Source of the DNA: UBA1952 sp965246855
Lineage (GTDB): Bacteria; Bacteroidota; Bacteroidia; Chitinophagales; Chitinophagaceae
Assembly: GCA_965246855.1 (NCBI GenBank)
Contig: CBDFFP010000002.1
Coordinates: 310,001 to 374,000 of the forward strand
Reading direction: 5' to 3'
Length of the DNA stretch: 64,000 bases
Shown: positions 45,658-53,868 of the stretch, piece by piece
Numbering within the stretch: position 1 is the first letter of the stretch
Layout: each line of letters opens with the position of its first letter
Made by a program: the position numbers and the translations under genes
The notes under the pieces: model-generated
Databases searched by the model: none
Told to the model about the DNA's origin: nothing
What the model saw: only the letters and a program-made list of their open reading frames with translations

Positions 45658-47886
45658 TCATTTCCCTCTTTGATTATGCGCAATCACCGCGCGGATATCG
45701 CCGAAAGAAAACTCATCGCCGAGCAGTGCTCTCACCGGCCCGATGCCCGGCTCTTTGTTTTGCGCCAGTGCTTTCTGAATAGCATCTTCTTTATCGGGTG
45801 GAACGAGAAGGGATAAAGGCAGCAGTCCTTCCTTTACCCCCTGCGCCAAATGGCTTTCAATAGTAGAAGCCGCCAACCCGCGTTTTTGTGCGATTCGCTC
45901 TGGTGCTTCACCGCTTAGGAAAGAGGTCACAGTCTCCTTAAAACTCTCGCCTTTCGCCAGCTTTGGGCGCGTCTCGGAAGGTTCTTTTTCTTCCTTTTCC
46001 ACTGGCGCTTTCATCAGGTCGCGCTGTGGGATTTCAGTTGCTTTTTGGGCCGCTTCTAATGCGTTTGCGCCACCGCGATATACGTCTGTCCAATAGTGGG
46101 CTTTCTGGAAGGAATGCACCAGCTTTTCCAAGTGGTTTTGCAGCACCGACAAAGAACGTTGGTATGTTTTGCCGTTCTTCTTAAACCGGAAATCCAGCGC
46201 GTGGGCGTTCACCGATTCCAACAGCATTTGGAGCTTCGGCCCGAAGTATTCCTGCGCTTTCGGCACGCGATTCAGGAGCGTTTCAAACATTAAATCCGCT
46301 CTGCCGCTCACGCCTGCGGAAAGTTGTTTGGCGAAGGATTCCGCGTGGCTTTTCATCTCGCGGAGCGGTGAGAAAATCTCGTTCTCAAACCAGATTTGCG
46401 CGGCTTCTTTGTCGGCTACTTTTTCCTTTGCGTACAGGTCAGAATGGCTCTGAATGGCTTTCCAAAATGGCTTCCACTCAAAGGCTTCTACCAGCTTTGC
46501 GCCTGCGTATTCGCGCATGCCGCCGTGGAGCGCCGCGCCTATGCTGCCGGAAGAATTGCGGCTCTCGGTGAACTGCACAATCCGCGCGTCGGTGCGCACG
46601 GCGGCGGGAGAAATGCGGCTGCGCAACGTCAATCCATCCAGGCTGCGCAAGCGGCTGAGCGCCACATATACCTGCCCGGCGGCGAAGGCTTTTCCGGCAT
46701 CAATCACCGCGCTGTCAAAGGTCATTCCCTGACTTTTATGAATTGTAACAGCCCACGCCAGCCGCAGCGGAAGCTGTTTGTAGGAACCGGTTTCTTCTTC
46801 CTCAATGCGGTCTTCGGCCTCGTCGTAACGATATTTCAGGGAGCGCCACACTTCCTTTTCTACCTTGATGGACTCGCCGCCTTCGGGGAAAGCTACCCAC
46901 ACGTTTTTGTCGCCGTCTATCTTTTCAATCTTCCCAATCTTGCCATTGTAGTAGCGCCGCTCCTCGCCTTTGTCGTTTTTGAGGAACATCACCTGCGCAC
47001 CCTTTTTCAAGAGTAATTCCTTTTCCACCGGCAGTACTTTCTCGTTGAAATCCCCTTCTAATTTCCCTTCAAAAACTTCCGGCACGCCGGCCAAATCCTG
47101 CAAGGCGCGGCTGTTGATGCTCTCCGCAATATGATTGTGTGTGGTGAGTGTGATTTCCCCTTCGGCGGCTTTGTAGTCGGGCTTGTAGAAACTGTTGATG
47201 CGCTCCATGTCTTCCTGCTCCAGCGTGTTGTTGCGGATGTTGTTGAGCAGGGAGATAAAGCCCTTGTCGCCCTGCCGGTAGATGTGCGTCAGTTCCAGAT
47301 TCAGCATCGGAAAGTTCTTGAACACCTGCGCATCAAAGAAAAAAGGACTTTCGTATTGGCGCGACAGCAGGCTCCATTCGTCGTCCTTTACCACCGGCGG
47401 CAGCTGATGCAAATCGCCAATCAAAAGGAGTTGCAATCCACCGAATGGCTCGTTTTTGTGGCCCGTCCGGTGGGTGCGCAGAATAAGGTCAATGGCGTCC
47501 ATCAGGTCGGCGCGCACCATCGAGATTTCATCAATAATCAACAGCTCCAGCGACTTCAGCATCTCCTTTTTTTCTGCCGACAGCTTCACGCCTTTCAGGT
47601 ATTCGTGGTTCTGCGAACCCGCACGCGGATTCTCATTCCAGCCCGCTTTTGGAAGGAACGGCCCGTGTGGCAACGCAAACAGCGAATGCAGCGTAACGCC
47701 GCCCGCGTTGAGCGCCGCCACACCCGTTGGCGCGGCAATCACAAAGGACTTGTGCAGCGTCTTGCGCAGGGTATGGAGGAAGGTGGTTTTGCCCGTTCCG
47801 GCCTTCCCGGTCAGGAAAAGGGAATGATGCGTGAAGCGCACCAGATGCTCGGCCAGTTGGGTAAGTTGGGTACTTTCTACTTTCAT
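45658..47886 (-). CDS. Pif1/RecD-like superfamily 1 DNA helicase
   Basis: 742 residues from the ATG at 47886 (MKVESTQLTQLAEHLVRFTH). Helicase motifs: I LTGKAGTGKTTFLHTL, Ia AAPTGVAALNAGG, II LELLIIDEISMVRADLMDA, III LLLIGDLHQLPPV, and late motifs AWAVTIHKSQGMTFDSAVID and VYVALSRLRSLDGL. The C-terminal ~120 residues (SGEAPERIAQKRGLAASTIESHLAQGV) form a helicase-associated HTH domain often fused to Pif1-like proteins in Bacteroidota. Likely a 5'-3' helicase acting in DNA replication or repair. Divergent from the M1 peptidase. Confidence 0.93.
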   Translation of the reverse strand: MKVESTQLTQLAEHLVRFTHHSLFLTGKAGTGKTTFLHTLRKTLHKSFVIAAPTGVAALNAGGVTLHSLFALPHGPFLPKAGWNENPRAGSQNHEYLKGVKLSAEKKEMLKSLELLIIDEISMVRADLMDAIDLILRTHRTGHKNEPFGGLQLLLIGDLHQLPPVVKDDEWSLLSRQYESPFFFDAQVFKNFPMLNLELTHIYRQGDKGFISLLNNIRNNTLEQEDMERINSFYKPDYKAAEGEITLTTHNHIAESINSRALQDLAGVPEVFEGKLEGDFNEKVLPVEKELLLKKGAQVMFLKNDKGEERRYYNGKIGKIEKIDGDKNVWVAFPEGGESIKVEKEVWRSLKYRYDEAEDRIEEEETGSYKQLPLRLAWAVTIHKSQGMTFDSAVIDAGKAFAAGQVYVALSRLRSLDGLTLRSRISPAAVRTDARIVQFTESRNSSGSIGAALHGGMREYAGAKLVEAFEWKPFWKAIQSHSDLYAKEKVADKEAAQIWFENEIFSPLREMKSHAESFAKQLSAGVSGRADLMFETLLNRVPKAQEYFGPKLQMLLESVNAHALDFRFKKNGKTYQRSLSVLQNHLEKLVHSFQKAHYWTDVYRGGANALEAAQKATEIPQRDLMKAPVEKEEKEPSETRPKLAKGESFKETVTSFLSGEAPERIAQKRGLAASTIESHLAQGVKEGLLPLSLLVPPDKEDAIQKALAQNKEPGIGPVRALLGDEFSFGDIRAVIAHNQRGK

Positions 47887-47950
47887 TTGGGCAAGATAAT
47901 GCGGCGGTTTTGAACGCACAGATATCAGACACCTGTACGCCTAATCAAGG

Positions 47951-48046
47951 CACGTTATTCCGAAGCGTAGCGAGGAACCTTCTGAATGGCCGCGGGGAAA
48001 CTTATTCTTTCCATCTCAACAGATTTCTCCTTCGTCGGAATGACGG
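47951..48046. repeat. Dispersed imperfect palindrome (TTCGTCGGAATGACG family)
   Basis: The right arm ends CTCCTTCGTCGGAATGACGG; the left arm, CGTTATTCCGAAGCGTAGCGAGGAACC, is a diverged complement. The same family has a better preserved copy at 61621-61697. It lies between the divergent helicase and M1 peptidase genes and ends 25 bp before the peptidase promoter. Confidence 0.7.
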
Positions 48047-48070
48047 AATACGATTAGGCTGCGCTCGTTC

Positions 48071-48078
48071 TATTTTTG
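48071..48078 (+). promoter_or_regulatory. -7 promoter element of the M1 peptidase gene
   Basis: TATTTTTG fits TAnnTTTG and ends only 5 nt before the ATG at 48084, implying a leaderless transcript. Confidence 0.55.
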
Positions 48079-48083
48079 AAGCC

Positions 48084-49967
48084 ATGCGCTTCTTCTCTTT
48101 ACTTTCTATTTCTCTTTTTTTCGCTGCCTGCTCCTCTCCTTCCAACAAAGAAGAGAACACCCACGCAACGGAAATCCCTACCGCCAAAGACACGCATACG
48201 CTTTCCAACACCGACAGCGTAAAGCCCAAACATCTTTCGCTGGATTTAAGTGTGGATTTTGAGAAACACCAGCTTTCCGGCGCGGCGACGTGGACGATTG
48301 AGAACACCAAGGACGCGAAAGAATTCGTGACAGACAACGCCGGACTGCTGGTAGAAAAAGCTTTTGCAGACGGCACGCCGGTGGCTTTTTATGTGGGGAA
48401 GGAAGTACCGTTTCTGGGAACAGGATTGCACATTCCTATTACGCCGCAGACGCGCGAAGTGCGCATCCAATACCGCACCGCGCCCGACGCTTCGGCGCTG
48501 CAATGGCTCCAACCCGAACAGACGGATTTAAAGGCCGCGCCATTTCTCTACACCCAAGGCGAAGCCATCCATACCCGCTCGTGGATTCCCGCGCCCGACG
48601 GCCCCGGCATTCGCTTCACGTATGACGCGCGCATTCAGGTTCCGAAAGGATTATTGGCCCTGATGAGCGCCACCAATCCGCAGGCCGCCAACGATTCCGG
48701 CGTGTATCATTTTAAGATGGAAGAAGCTGTCCCGGCCTACCTCGTGGCTTTGGCGGTGGGCAAGATAGAGTTCCGGAAAGTGGACGGAAGAACCGGCGTG
48801 TATGCCGAGCCTTCTATGCTTTCTAAAGCGGCGTGGGAACTGGCCGAGATGCCCAAGATGGTCCAGATAGCGGAGAAGCTGTTTGGGCCGTATCGCTGGG
48901 GGCGTTACGACGTGCTGATTCTGCCGCCCGGCTTCCCGATTGGCGGGATGGAAAACCCGCGCCTCACCTTTGCCACGCCCACCATCTTAGCCGGAGACCG
49001 CAGCCTCGCTAACCTCATTGCCCACGAGCTGGCCCACAACTGGAGCGGCAACCTGGTAACGAGCGCCACCTGGGACGACATCTGGATGAACGAAGGCTTT
49101 ACGGTGTATCTGGAGCGGCGCATTACCGAGGCCATGATGGGCAAGAGCTACGTGGATATGCTGTGGGAACTGGGCTATCAGGATTTGGAGAAAACGGTGG
49201 CGGAATTTGGCCCCACGAGCCGCGAGACATGGCTGAAAAATGACCTCACGGGCAAAGACCCGGAAGACTGTCTTTCGGACGTGCCGTATGAGAAAGGCTC
49301 CTTGCTCCTCTGGCTGATTGAGCGGAAAGTGGGACGGGAAAAATGGGATAGTTTCCTCAAGAATTACTTCAACCGCCACGCTTTCGGCAGCATCACCACC
49401 GAGCAGTTTTTAGCGGAACTACACAGCGAGCTTTCTGACAAGGACAGCAGTTTGGAAAAGTCTTTGCGCGTAAAAGAATGGGTGTATGGCCCCGGCATTC
49501 CTTCCAACGTGCCGCGCGCGGATTCCGCACGCTTCGTGCAGGTGAACGCTGAGCGAAGGAAATTTTTTGACAGATGGGTTGACGCTGGCGTAATGGGAAT
49601 TCGGTGTCCAGAACTTGAAACAAAAGGTTGGACCACACATGAGTGGCTACACTTCTTGAGAAAGATGCCACGCCCACTTCCGGAAGAGAAGATGGCTGCG
49701 TTAGACCAAACCTACCACTTCACCCAAAGCAAAAACAGCGAGATTGCGGACCTGTGGTTTGAGACGGCGATTTATGCGAAATACACTACGGCCTACCCCC
49801 AAATGGAAAAGTTTTTGAGCCGCGTGGGAAGGCAGAAATTCCTGACGCCGCTTTACACGGCTTTGAAAGAAACAGGACAGGCATCTTTGGCGAAAAGCTA
49901 TTTCGGGAAGTACCACAACGGGTATCACCCGATTGCGCAGGAGCGGCTGCGGAAGTTGTTGAATTGA
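48084..49967 (+). CDS. M1 family zinc metallopeptidase lipoprotein
   Basis: 627 residues from the ATG at 48084; the frame is open from 47910 but the upstream part is a dispersed repeat. Lipoprotein signal MRFFSLLSISLFFAACSSPS with lipidation Cys18. M1 motifs: exopeptidase GGMENPRLTF, zinc site HELAHNWSGNLV with the third ligand in NEGFTVYLERRI, 18 residues on. The C-terminal helical domain resembles leukotriene A4 hydrolase-type aminopeptidases. Probably anchored in the envelope and cleaves peptides from the N-terminus. Confidence 0.93.
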   Translation: MRFFSLLSISLFFAACSSPSNKEENTHATEIPTAKDTHTLSNTDSVKPKHLSLDLSVDFEKHQLSGAATWTIENTKDAKEFVTDNAGLLVEKAFADGTPVAFYVGKEVPFLGTGLHIPITPQTREVRIQYRTAPDASALQWLQPEQTDLKAAPFLYTQGEAIHTRSWIPAPDGPGIRFTYDARIQVPKGLLALMSATNPQAANDSGVYHFKMEEAVPAYLVALAVGKIEFRKVDGRTGVYAEPSMLSKAAWELAEMPKMVQIAEKLFGPYRWGRYDVLILPPGFPIGGMENPRLTFATPTILAGDRSLANLIAHELAHNWSGNLVTSATWDDIWMNEGFTVYLERRITEAMMGKSYVDMLWELGYQDLEKTVAEFGPTSRETWLKNDLTGKDPEDCLSDVPYEKGSLLLWLIERKVGREKWDSFLKNYFNRHAFGSITTEQFLAELHSELSDKDSSLEKSLRVKEWVYGPGIPSNVPRADSARFVQVNAERRKFFDRWVDAGVMGIRCPELETKGWTTHEWLHFLRKMPRPLPEEKMAALDQTYHFTQSKNSEIADLWFETAIYAKYTTAYPQMEKFLSRVGRQKFLTPLYTALKETGQASLAKSYFGKYHNGYHPIAQERLRKLLN

Positions 49968-50017
49968 AAACCTTGGAAGGTTTCGCGGAAGCGGAATAAA
50001 AGCAGGGCAGATATCAC

Positions 50018-50404
50018 CTATTTCAACACACGGGTTGAAACAGAAGCCACCATTTTATTGCGCTGCTTCACGTATTCGCCGTAGGCCTCCGGATTCTCTT
50101 TGAAATAGCGCGACAGCGGAACGAGACTTTCTTTTTCAGCCGCAAAAAATTCGTTACTATATTTGCCAGTAGGACGTTTTGCTTTGTTGCGTAAGGCTAG
50201 TTTAAGGCTTCTTTTAGACGTAGAAGAATAACCACCCGCAACCCAGTACTCATTGCCGTCTTCTTTTGTTTGCGTAACGGAGGAATAGATTACGGATGCG
50301 TCCTTTCCGTCCGCTTTTTTTACCCAACTACATGTCACCTTGAATTGCGCGAAAGTGACTGTAGAAAATGCACAGAGGAGCAGCGAAAAAAGTAGTTGTT
50401 TCAT
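50018..50404 (-). CDS. Small secreted protein
   Basis: 128 residues with a signal peptide (MKQLLFSLLLCAFSTVTFAQ). The mature part is basic (VIYSSVTQTKEDGNEYWVAG, LRNKAKRPTGKYSNEFF) and shows no recognised domain. It ends the minus-strand group of small exported proteins at 50.0-51.3 kb and faces the M1 peptidase gene tail to tail. Confidence 0.7.
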   Translation of the reverse strand: MKQLLFSLLLCAFSTVTFAQFKVTCSWVKKADGKDASVIYSSVTQTKEDGNEYWVAGGYSSTSKRSLKLALRNKAKRPTGKYSNEFFAAEKESLVPLSRYFKENPEAYGEYVKQRNKMVASVSTRVLK

Positions 50405-50464
50405 AGAGTGGACTGCTTCAAAGGAGTGATATTTTGGTGAAAAGTACGAGACATTGGGATTGAA

Positions 50465-50500
50465 ATAAAAAATCCAGCGCCGAGACGCTGGATTTTTTAT
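50465..50500 (-). terminator. Terminator between small exported-protein genes
   Basis: Perfect 15-bp stem (50465-50479 with 50486-50500), 6-nt loop, A-run and T-run at the ends; it lies just past the stop at 50516 of the upstream lipoprotein gene. Confidence 0.88.
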
Positions 50501-50515
50501 TGAAAGAAACTCTTC

Positions 50516-50920
50516 TCAGGAAGGCTCTTTGTCTTCGGCAAGGAGCGTATAGCGAAACTCGCCTGCGGTAAGTTGCAATTCGTTCTTTGCCACTTTCCTG
50601 ATGGTAGCCGTCTTTTTGTTGGAAAGCGTGAGGCGAATTACTTCCTCTTCCGTTGGAGCGACGGGCAACTGCTCCAGAACAGCACCATCTGCGTTGTAAA
50701 GCGTTACGCCTCTTTTGTCAAGCTTTAAGGAACTGAGTGTCGTCTCCTTACCGACCATGACAAGAAGTAAGCTTTCTACCGACATGTTGCTTGAAAGCAC
50801 TTCTGAGTTGACCACTCTGTAATTCCCAAAAGTTATTCCTGCCACGTTCTGGCTTTTTTGACAGGATGATGCACCGAGCAGAAGAACAAAGAAGCCTAAG
50901 GCGGCGATTTGACTTTTCAT
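50516..50920 (-). CDS. Small lipoprotein
   Basis: 134 residues. Signal MKSQIAALGFFVLLLGASSC with lipobox GASSC. The mature domain is beta-rich with alternating hydrophobic residues (ITFGNYRVVNSEVLSSNMSV ... FRYTLLAEDKEPS). No family recognised. Followed by its own terminator. Confidence 0.72.
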   Translation of the reverse strand: MKSQIAALGFFVLLLGASSCQKSQNVAGITFGNYRVVNSEVLSSNMSVESLLLVMVGKETTLSSLKLDKRGVTLYNADGAVLEQLPVAPTEEEVIRLTLSNKKTATIRKVAKNELQLTAGEFRYTLLAEDKEPS

Positions 50921-50965
50921 TTGCTTGTATTTTAAAGGTGAGCAAAACTGAAATAAAGGTATGCA

Positions 50966-51343
50966 CTAAGGCCGTTGTCCCAATTCTAAAAGGATAGGCG
51001 GCAATTCTTGGCTGAGCGGATTCTCATTAGTCACATCTTTGTTGCCATCTAAGTCGATGAGCTTCATGATGTAAGCGTTTGAAGGTTCTTGATCTTCAGG
51101 CCAAGGTGTACCATCGGTAGGGTTCACCATCCTTCCAACGAAATGGAGATGACCACAGGGACCATCTAAGGTGATGTCGTATCCGCTAAGCGAGGGACAA
51201 CAACCAATATCAATGTAGCCCTTCACTGTGAATGTACAACCACCATCAGCAGTTGTAATGGTTGTGTTGACACTTTTCCTATAAGCGAGTGCTTGAAAGG
51301 ACATCAACCCAAGCAAAAACAGCATAACTAGAGATTTCTTCAT
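50966..51343 (-). CDS. Small secreted Cys-containing protein
   Basis: 125 residues with signal peptide MKKSLVMLFLLGLMSFQALA. The mature part has four Cys (GGCTFTV, DIGCCPSLSG, DGPCGHLHF), consistent with two disulfides. No family recognised. Base composition is lower in GC than the neighbouring housekeeping genes. The 45-bp gap to the next gene downstream suggests co-transcription. Confidence 0.68.
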   Translation of the reverse strand: MKKSLVMLFLLGLMSFQALAYRKSVNTTITTADGGCTFTVKGYIDIGCCPSLSGYDITLDGPCGHLHFVGRMVNPTDGTPWPEDQEPSNAYIMKLIDLDGNKDVTNENPLSQELPPILLELGQRP

Positions 51344-51520
51344 GGTAGTTAAAAAATTTGGAGTTATACCTACTCTCTTTTTTCAACACGCTTTTCGGCT
51401 TCCGCGTGCGTCTTCTGGCCAGTTGACAGACGCAAAATTGGCCTTCTGCAAAAGCGTAGCCCAAACAAAAATGACACTTTTGAGGCAAAAATTATTACCT
51501 TGCTCCGAAATTTTTTGTTT

Positions 51521-51913
51521 ATGGAAATCGGAGACAAAATACGCAAGGCACGTGAAAACAAAAACTTAGGCCGCGACTACCTTGCCGCACAGTTGGACAT
51601 GGACAAGCGTACACTGGAAAAAATAGAGAACAATCAGCGCGATGTTCACCTCAAAGAAGTAGTCGCCATTGCAAAAGAACTGGAACTCACACCAGAAGAA
51701 CTGCTGTTCGGCGAACCAAAGTTAGTTTTTGAGCATTGCAATCACAATGGCGCAGTTTATAACTCCGGCACCGTGAATTTCCAAAGCCTCGCTGAAGTGC
51801 GGGCGCTGTATGAATCCGTTATCTCCCGCCTGGAAAAAGTGATTGCAGAGAAGGACATCACCATCGCCGATAAAGACACGATTATCAAAGACATGAAAGC
51901 GCAGCAGCGGTAG
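51521..51913 (+). CDS. XRE-family HTH regulator
   Basis: 130 residues from the ATG at 51521 (MEIGDKIRKARENKNLGRDY). Residues 4-60 form a Cro/C1-type HTH (LAAQLDMDKRTLEKIENNQRD ... AIAKELELTPEELLFG in order). A linker is followed by a C-terminal coiled-coil (about 95-130, RLEKVIAEKDITIADKDTII) probably for dimerisation. Divergent from the small secreted protein genes, which it may control. Confidence 0.88.
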   Translation: MEIGDKIRKARENKNLGRDYLAAQLDMDKRTLEKIENNQRDVHLKEVVAIAKELELTPEELLFGEPKLVFEHCNHNGAVYNSGTVNFQSLAEVRALYESVISRLEKVIAEKDITIADKDTIIKDMKAQQR

Positions 51914-51959
51914 CAATTTCCCCATTATCCGCATTCCCCACATTCCCGCATTCTCCTGT

Positions 51960-51967
51960 TATCTTCG
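51960..51967 (+). promoter_or_regulatory. -7-like element of pdhA
   Basis: TATCTTCG, a TTCG variant of TAnnTTTG, lies 15 nt before the pdhA ATG. The same variant (TACCTTCG at 56047-56040, TAATTTCG before the ABC-F gene) precedes other genes here. Confidence 0.4.
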
Positions 51968-51982
51968 CGCAAATTTTGCAGC

Positions 51983-52978
51983 ATGGCGCAGAACCCTTTT
52001 GGCAAAGAGACTTATCTGAACTGGTACGAGAGTATGCTCCTGCAACGGCGCTTTGAAGAAAAAGCCGGGCAGCTCTACGGACAGCAAAAAATCCGGGGCT
52101 TTTGCCACCTCTATATTGGTCAGGAAGCTGTTTCGGCAGGTATTATTTCTGCCCTTCGCCCCGACGATAACCTCATTACCGCTTACCGCGACCACGGCCT
52201 CGCACTGGCAAAAGGCATGACTTCCAACGAGTGTATGGCAGAACTTTACGGCAAAGCTACCGGCTGCTCCAAAGGCAAAGGCGGCTCCATGCACTTCTTT
52301 TCTGCGGAGCATCGCTTCTTTGGCGGACATGGCATTGTGGGCGGTCAAATCGGCCTCGGCGCGGGCATTGCTTTCGCCGACCAATACAACGGAAATGACC
52401 GAGTAACCGTTTGCCTTTTCGGCGACGGCGCAGCGCGGCAAGGCATTCTCCACGAGACCTACAACATGGCAATGCTGTGGAATCTGCCGGTGGTTTTTAT
52501 CTGTGAAAACAACCACTACGCGATGGGTACTTCCGTAGAGCGCACCAGCAAAACACTGGATATTTACCGCATGGCCGATGCCTACGACATGCCGGGCGAC
52601 ACGGTGGACGGCATGAGTCCGGAAGCTGTACATACCGCAATGGAGCGCGCCGTGAAGCGTGCCCGCGAAGGCGGCGGCCCCACGTTCTTGGAAATCAAAA
52701 CCTATCGCTATCGCGGACACTCCATGAGCGACCCGGCGAAATACCGCACCAAAGAAGAAGTGGAAGAATATCGCCAGAAAGACCCGGTGGAAATGGCTAA
52801 GAAGAAGATTCTGGAAGAAAAATGGGCGACAGAAGAGGAGCTGGAAGCGATTAATGAGCACGTGAAGGAAGAAGTTTCCGCCTCCGTAGAATTTGCCGAA
52901 AACAGCCCTTGGCCCGACGACAGCGAAGTGTATAAAGACATCTACGCCGAAGACGATTACCCTTATATAATGGATTAA
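51983..52978 (+). CDS. pdhA: Pyruvate dehydrogenase E1 component, alpha subunit
   Basis: 331 residues. Thiamine pyrophosphate motif GDGAARQGILHETYNMAMLW ending in CENNHYAMGTS, and the phosphorylation-loop region YRYRGHSMSDPAKYRTKEEV. With E1 beta it decarboxylates pyruvate and acetylates the lipoyl arm of E2. E1 beta and E2 are not adjacent. Length and start are typical. The related branched-chain E1 alpha is possible but the sequence is closest in style to PdhA. Confidence 0.93.
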   Translation: MAQNPFGKETYLNWYESMLLQRRFEEKAGQLYGQQKIRGFCHLYIGQEAVSAGIISALRPDDNLITAYRDHGLALAKGMTSNECMAELYGKATGCSKGKGGSMHFFSAEHRFFGGHGIVGGQIGLGAGIAFADQYNGNDRVTVCLFGDGAARQGILHETYNMAMLWNLPVVFICENNHYAMGTSVERTSKTLDIYRMADAYDMPGDTVDGMSPEAVHTAMERAVKRAREGGGPTFLEIKTYRYRGHSMSDPAKYRTKEEVEEYRQKDPVEMAKKKILEEKWATEEELEAINEHVKEEVSASVEFAENSPWPDDSEVYKDIYAEDDYPYIMD

Positions 52979-53019
52979 ACGTTGGATGATGGGTTGATAA
53001 GTTCTTCCCACATGCCCCA

Positions 53020-53074
53020 CCCTCTTCCCCATTATCGCATTATCCATATTTCCTCATTACCGCATTAACCAACA
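53020..53074 (+). repeat. Pyrimidine-rich short repeats upstream of the TPR gene
   Basis: A run of CATTATC/CATTACC/CATTAACC-like words spaced 8-12 nt. A similar run (CCCCATTATC, GCATTCCCC, CATTCCC) stands upstream of pdhA at 51919-51957. Both are directly in front of start codons. Low-complexity or a shared leader motif. Confidence 0.5.
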
Positions 53075-53770
53075 ATGTCCGTTCCCCAAACCCCTTCTAC
53101 CCCACAAGCCAAAGCGCCAGTTGTTCAACAGGAAGTGTCCGCCATGGATCAACTTCAGTATAAATACGAGCAAAACAAAAAGCGCATCAACACTATTATC
53201 GCTGTTGTGGCGCTCGCCATTCTCGGCGGCGTGGCGTATCGTTTCTACACCAACAGCCAGAACGAAAAAGCGTCCACAGCGGTTTCCTATGCGCAACGCT
53301 ATTTCGACATGGACTCCACCAATTTGGCGCTCAACGGCGATGGACAGCACGCGGGTTTCCTGAAGGTGATGAAGAAATTCAGTGGTACCAAAACCGCCAA
53401 TCTCTGCCATTATTACGCCGGTATCTGCTATCTGAAAAATGGCAACTATAAAGATGCCATCAAACACCTGAAAGACTTTGACGGCGAAGGCACGCCCGTA
53501 GCCCACGCCGCGCAAGGTGCGCTTGGCGACGCGTATCTGGAAACAGGCAACACAAAAGACGCGATTTCTGCCTACGAGAAAGCCTCTTCCGATCCGGAAG
53601 ATCGCGCGCTGTCGCCGCTGTATCTGCAACGAGCGGGCATGGCTTACGAAATAGCGAACCAGCCTGCCGACGCTATCAAAGCCTACAAGAAAGTGCGCGA
53701 CACATATCCCACAAGTCCGCAGGCGCGGGACATCGACAAGTATCTGGCGCGTCTCGGCTCAGTGGACTGA
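53075..53770 (+). CDS. Membrane-anchored TPR protein
   Basis: 231 residues: ~40-residue cytoplasmic N-terminus with KYEQNKKRINT, one transmembrane helix (about 40-56), then TPR-like repeats (ANLCHYYAGICYLKNGNYKD, AAQGALGDAYLETGNTKDAI, LQRAGMAYEIANQPADAIKA). The architecture is that of YfgM/CpoB-type tetratricopeptide proteins that assist export or envelope assembly; exact role unknown. It lies 96 bp downstream of pdhA. Confidence 0.85.
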   Translation: MSVPQTPSTPQAKAPVVQQEVSAMDQLQYKYEQNKKRINTIIAVVALAILGGVAYRFYTNSQNEKASTAVSYAQRYFDMDSTNLALNGDGQHAGFLKVMKKFSGTKTANLCHYYAGICYLKNGNYKDAIKHLKDFDGEGTPVAHAAQGALGDAYLETGNTKDAISAYEKASSDPEDRALSPLYLQRAGMAYEIANQPADAIKAYKKVRDTYPTSPQARDIDKYLARLGSVD

Positions 53771-53772
53771 GC

Positions 53773-53834
53773 CATGTTTCATGAGTTCATGTTTCATAAG
53801 GCATGAACTCATGAAACATGAACTCATGAAACAT
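53773..53834. repeat. Palindrome built of TTTCATGAGTTCATG words
   Basis: The 24-bp arms 53774-53797 and 53811-53834 are perfect complements. The first 20 nt (from 53773) recur identically at 60015-60034. The element stands between the TPR stop and a terminator. Confidence 0.8.
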
Positions 53835-53868
53835 AAAAAAGCCCGCTTCTTACGAAGCGGGCTTTTTT
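53835..53868. terminator. Bidirectional terminator
   Basis: Perfect 15-bp stem (53835-53849 with 53854-53868), loop TTAC, A-run and T-run. It separates the convergent TPR and FAD genes and touches the stop codon of the latter. Confidence 0.9.
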
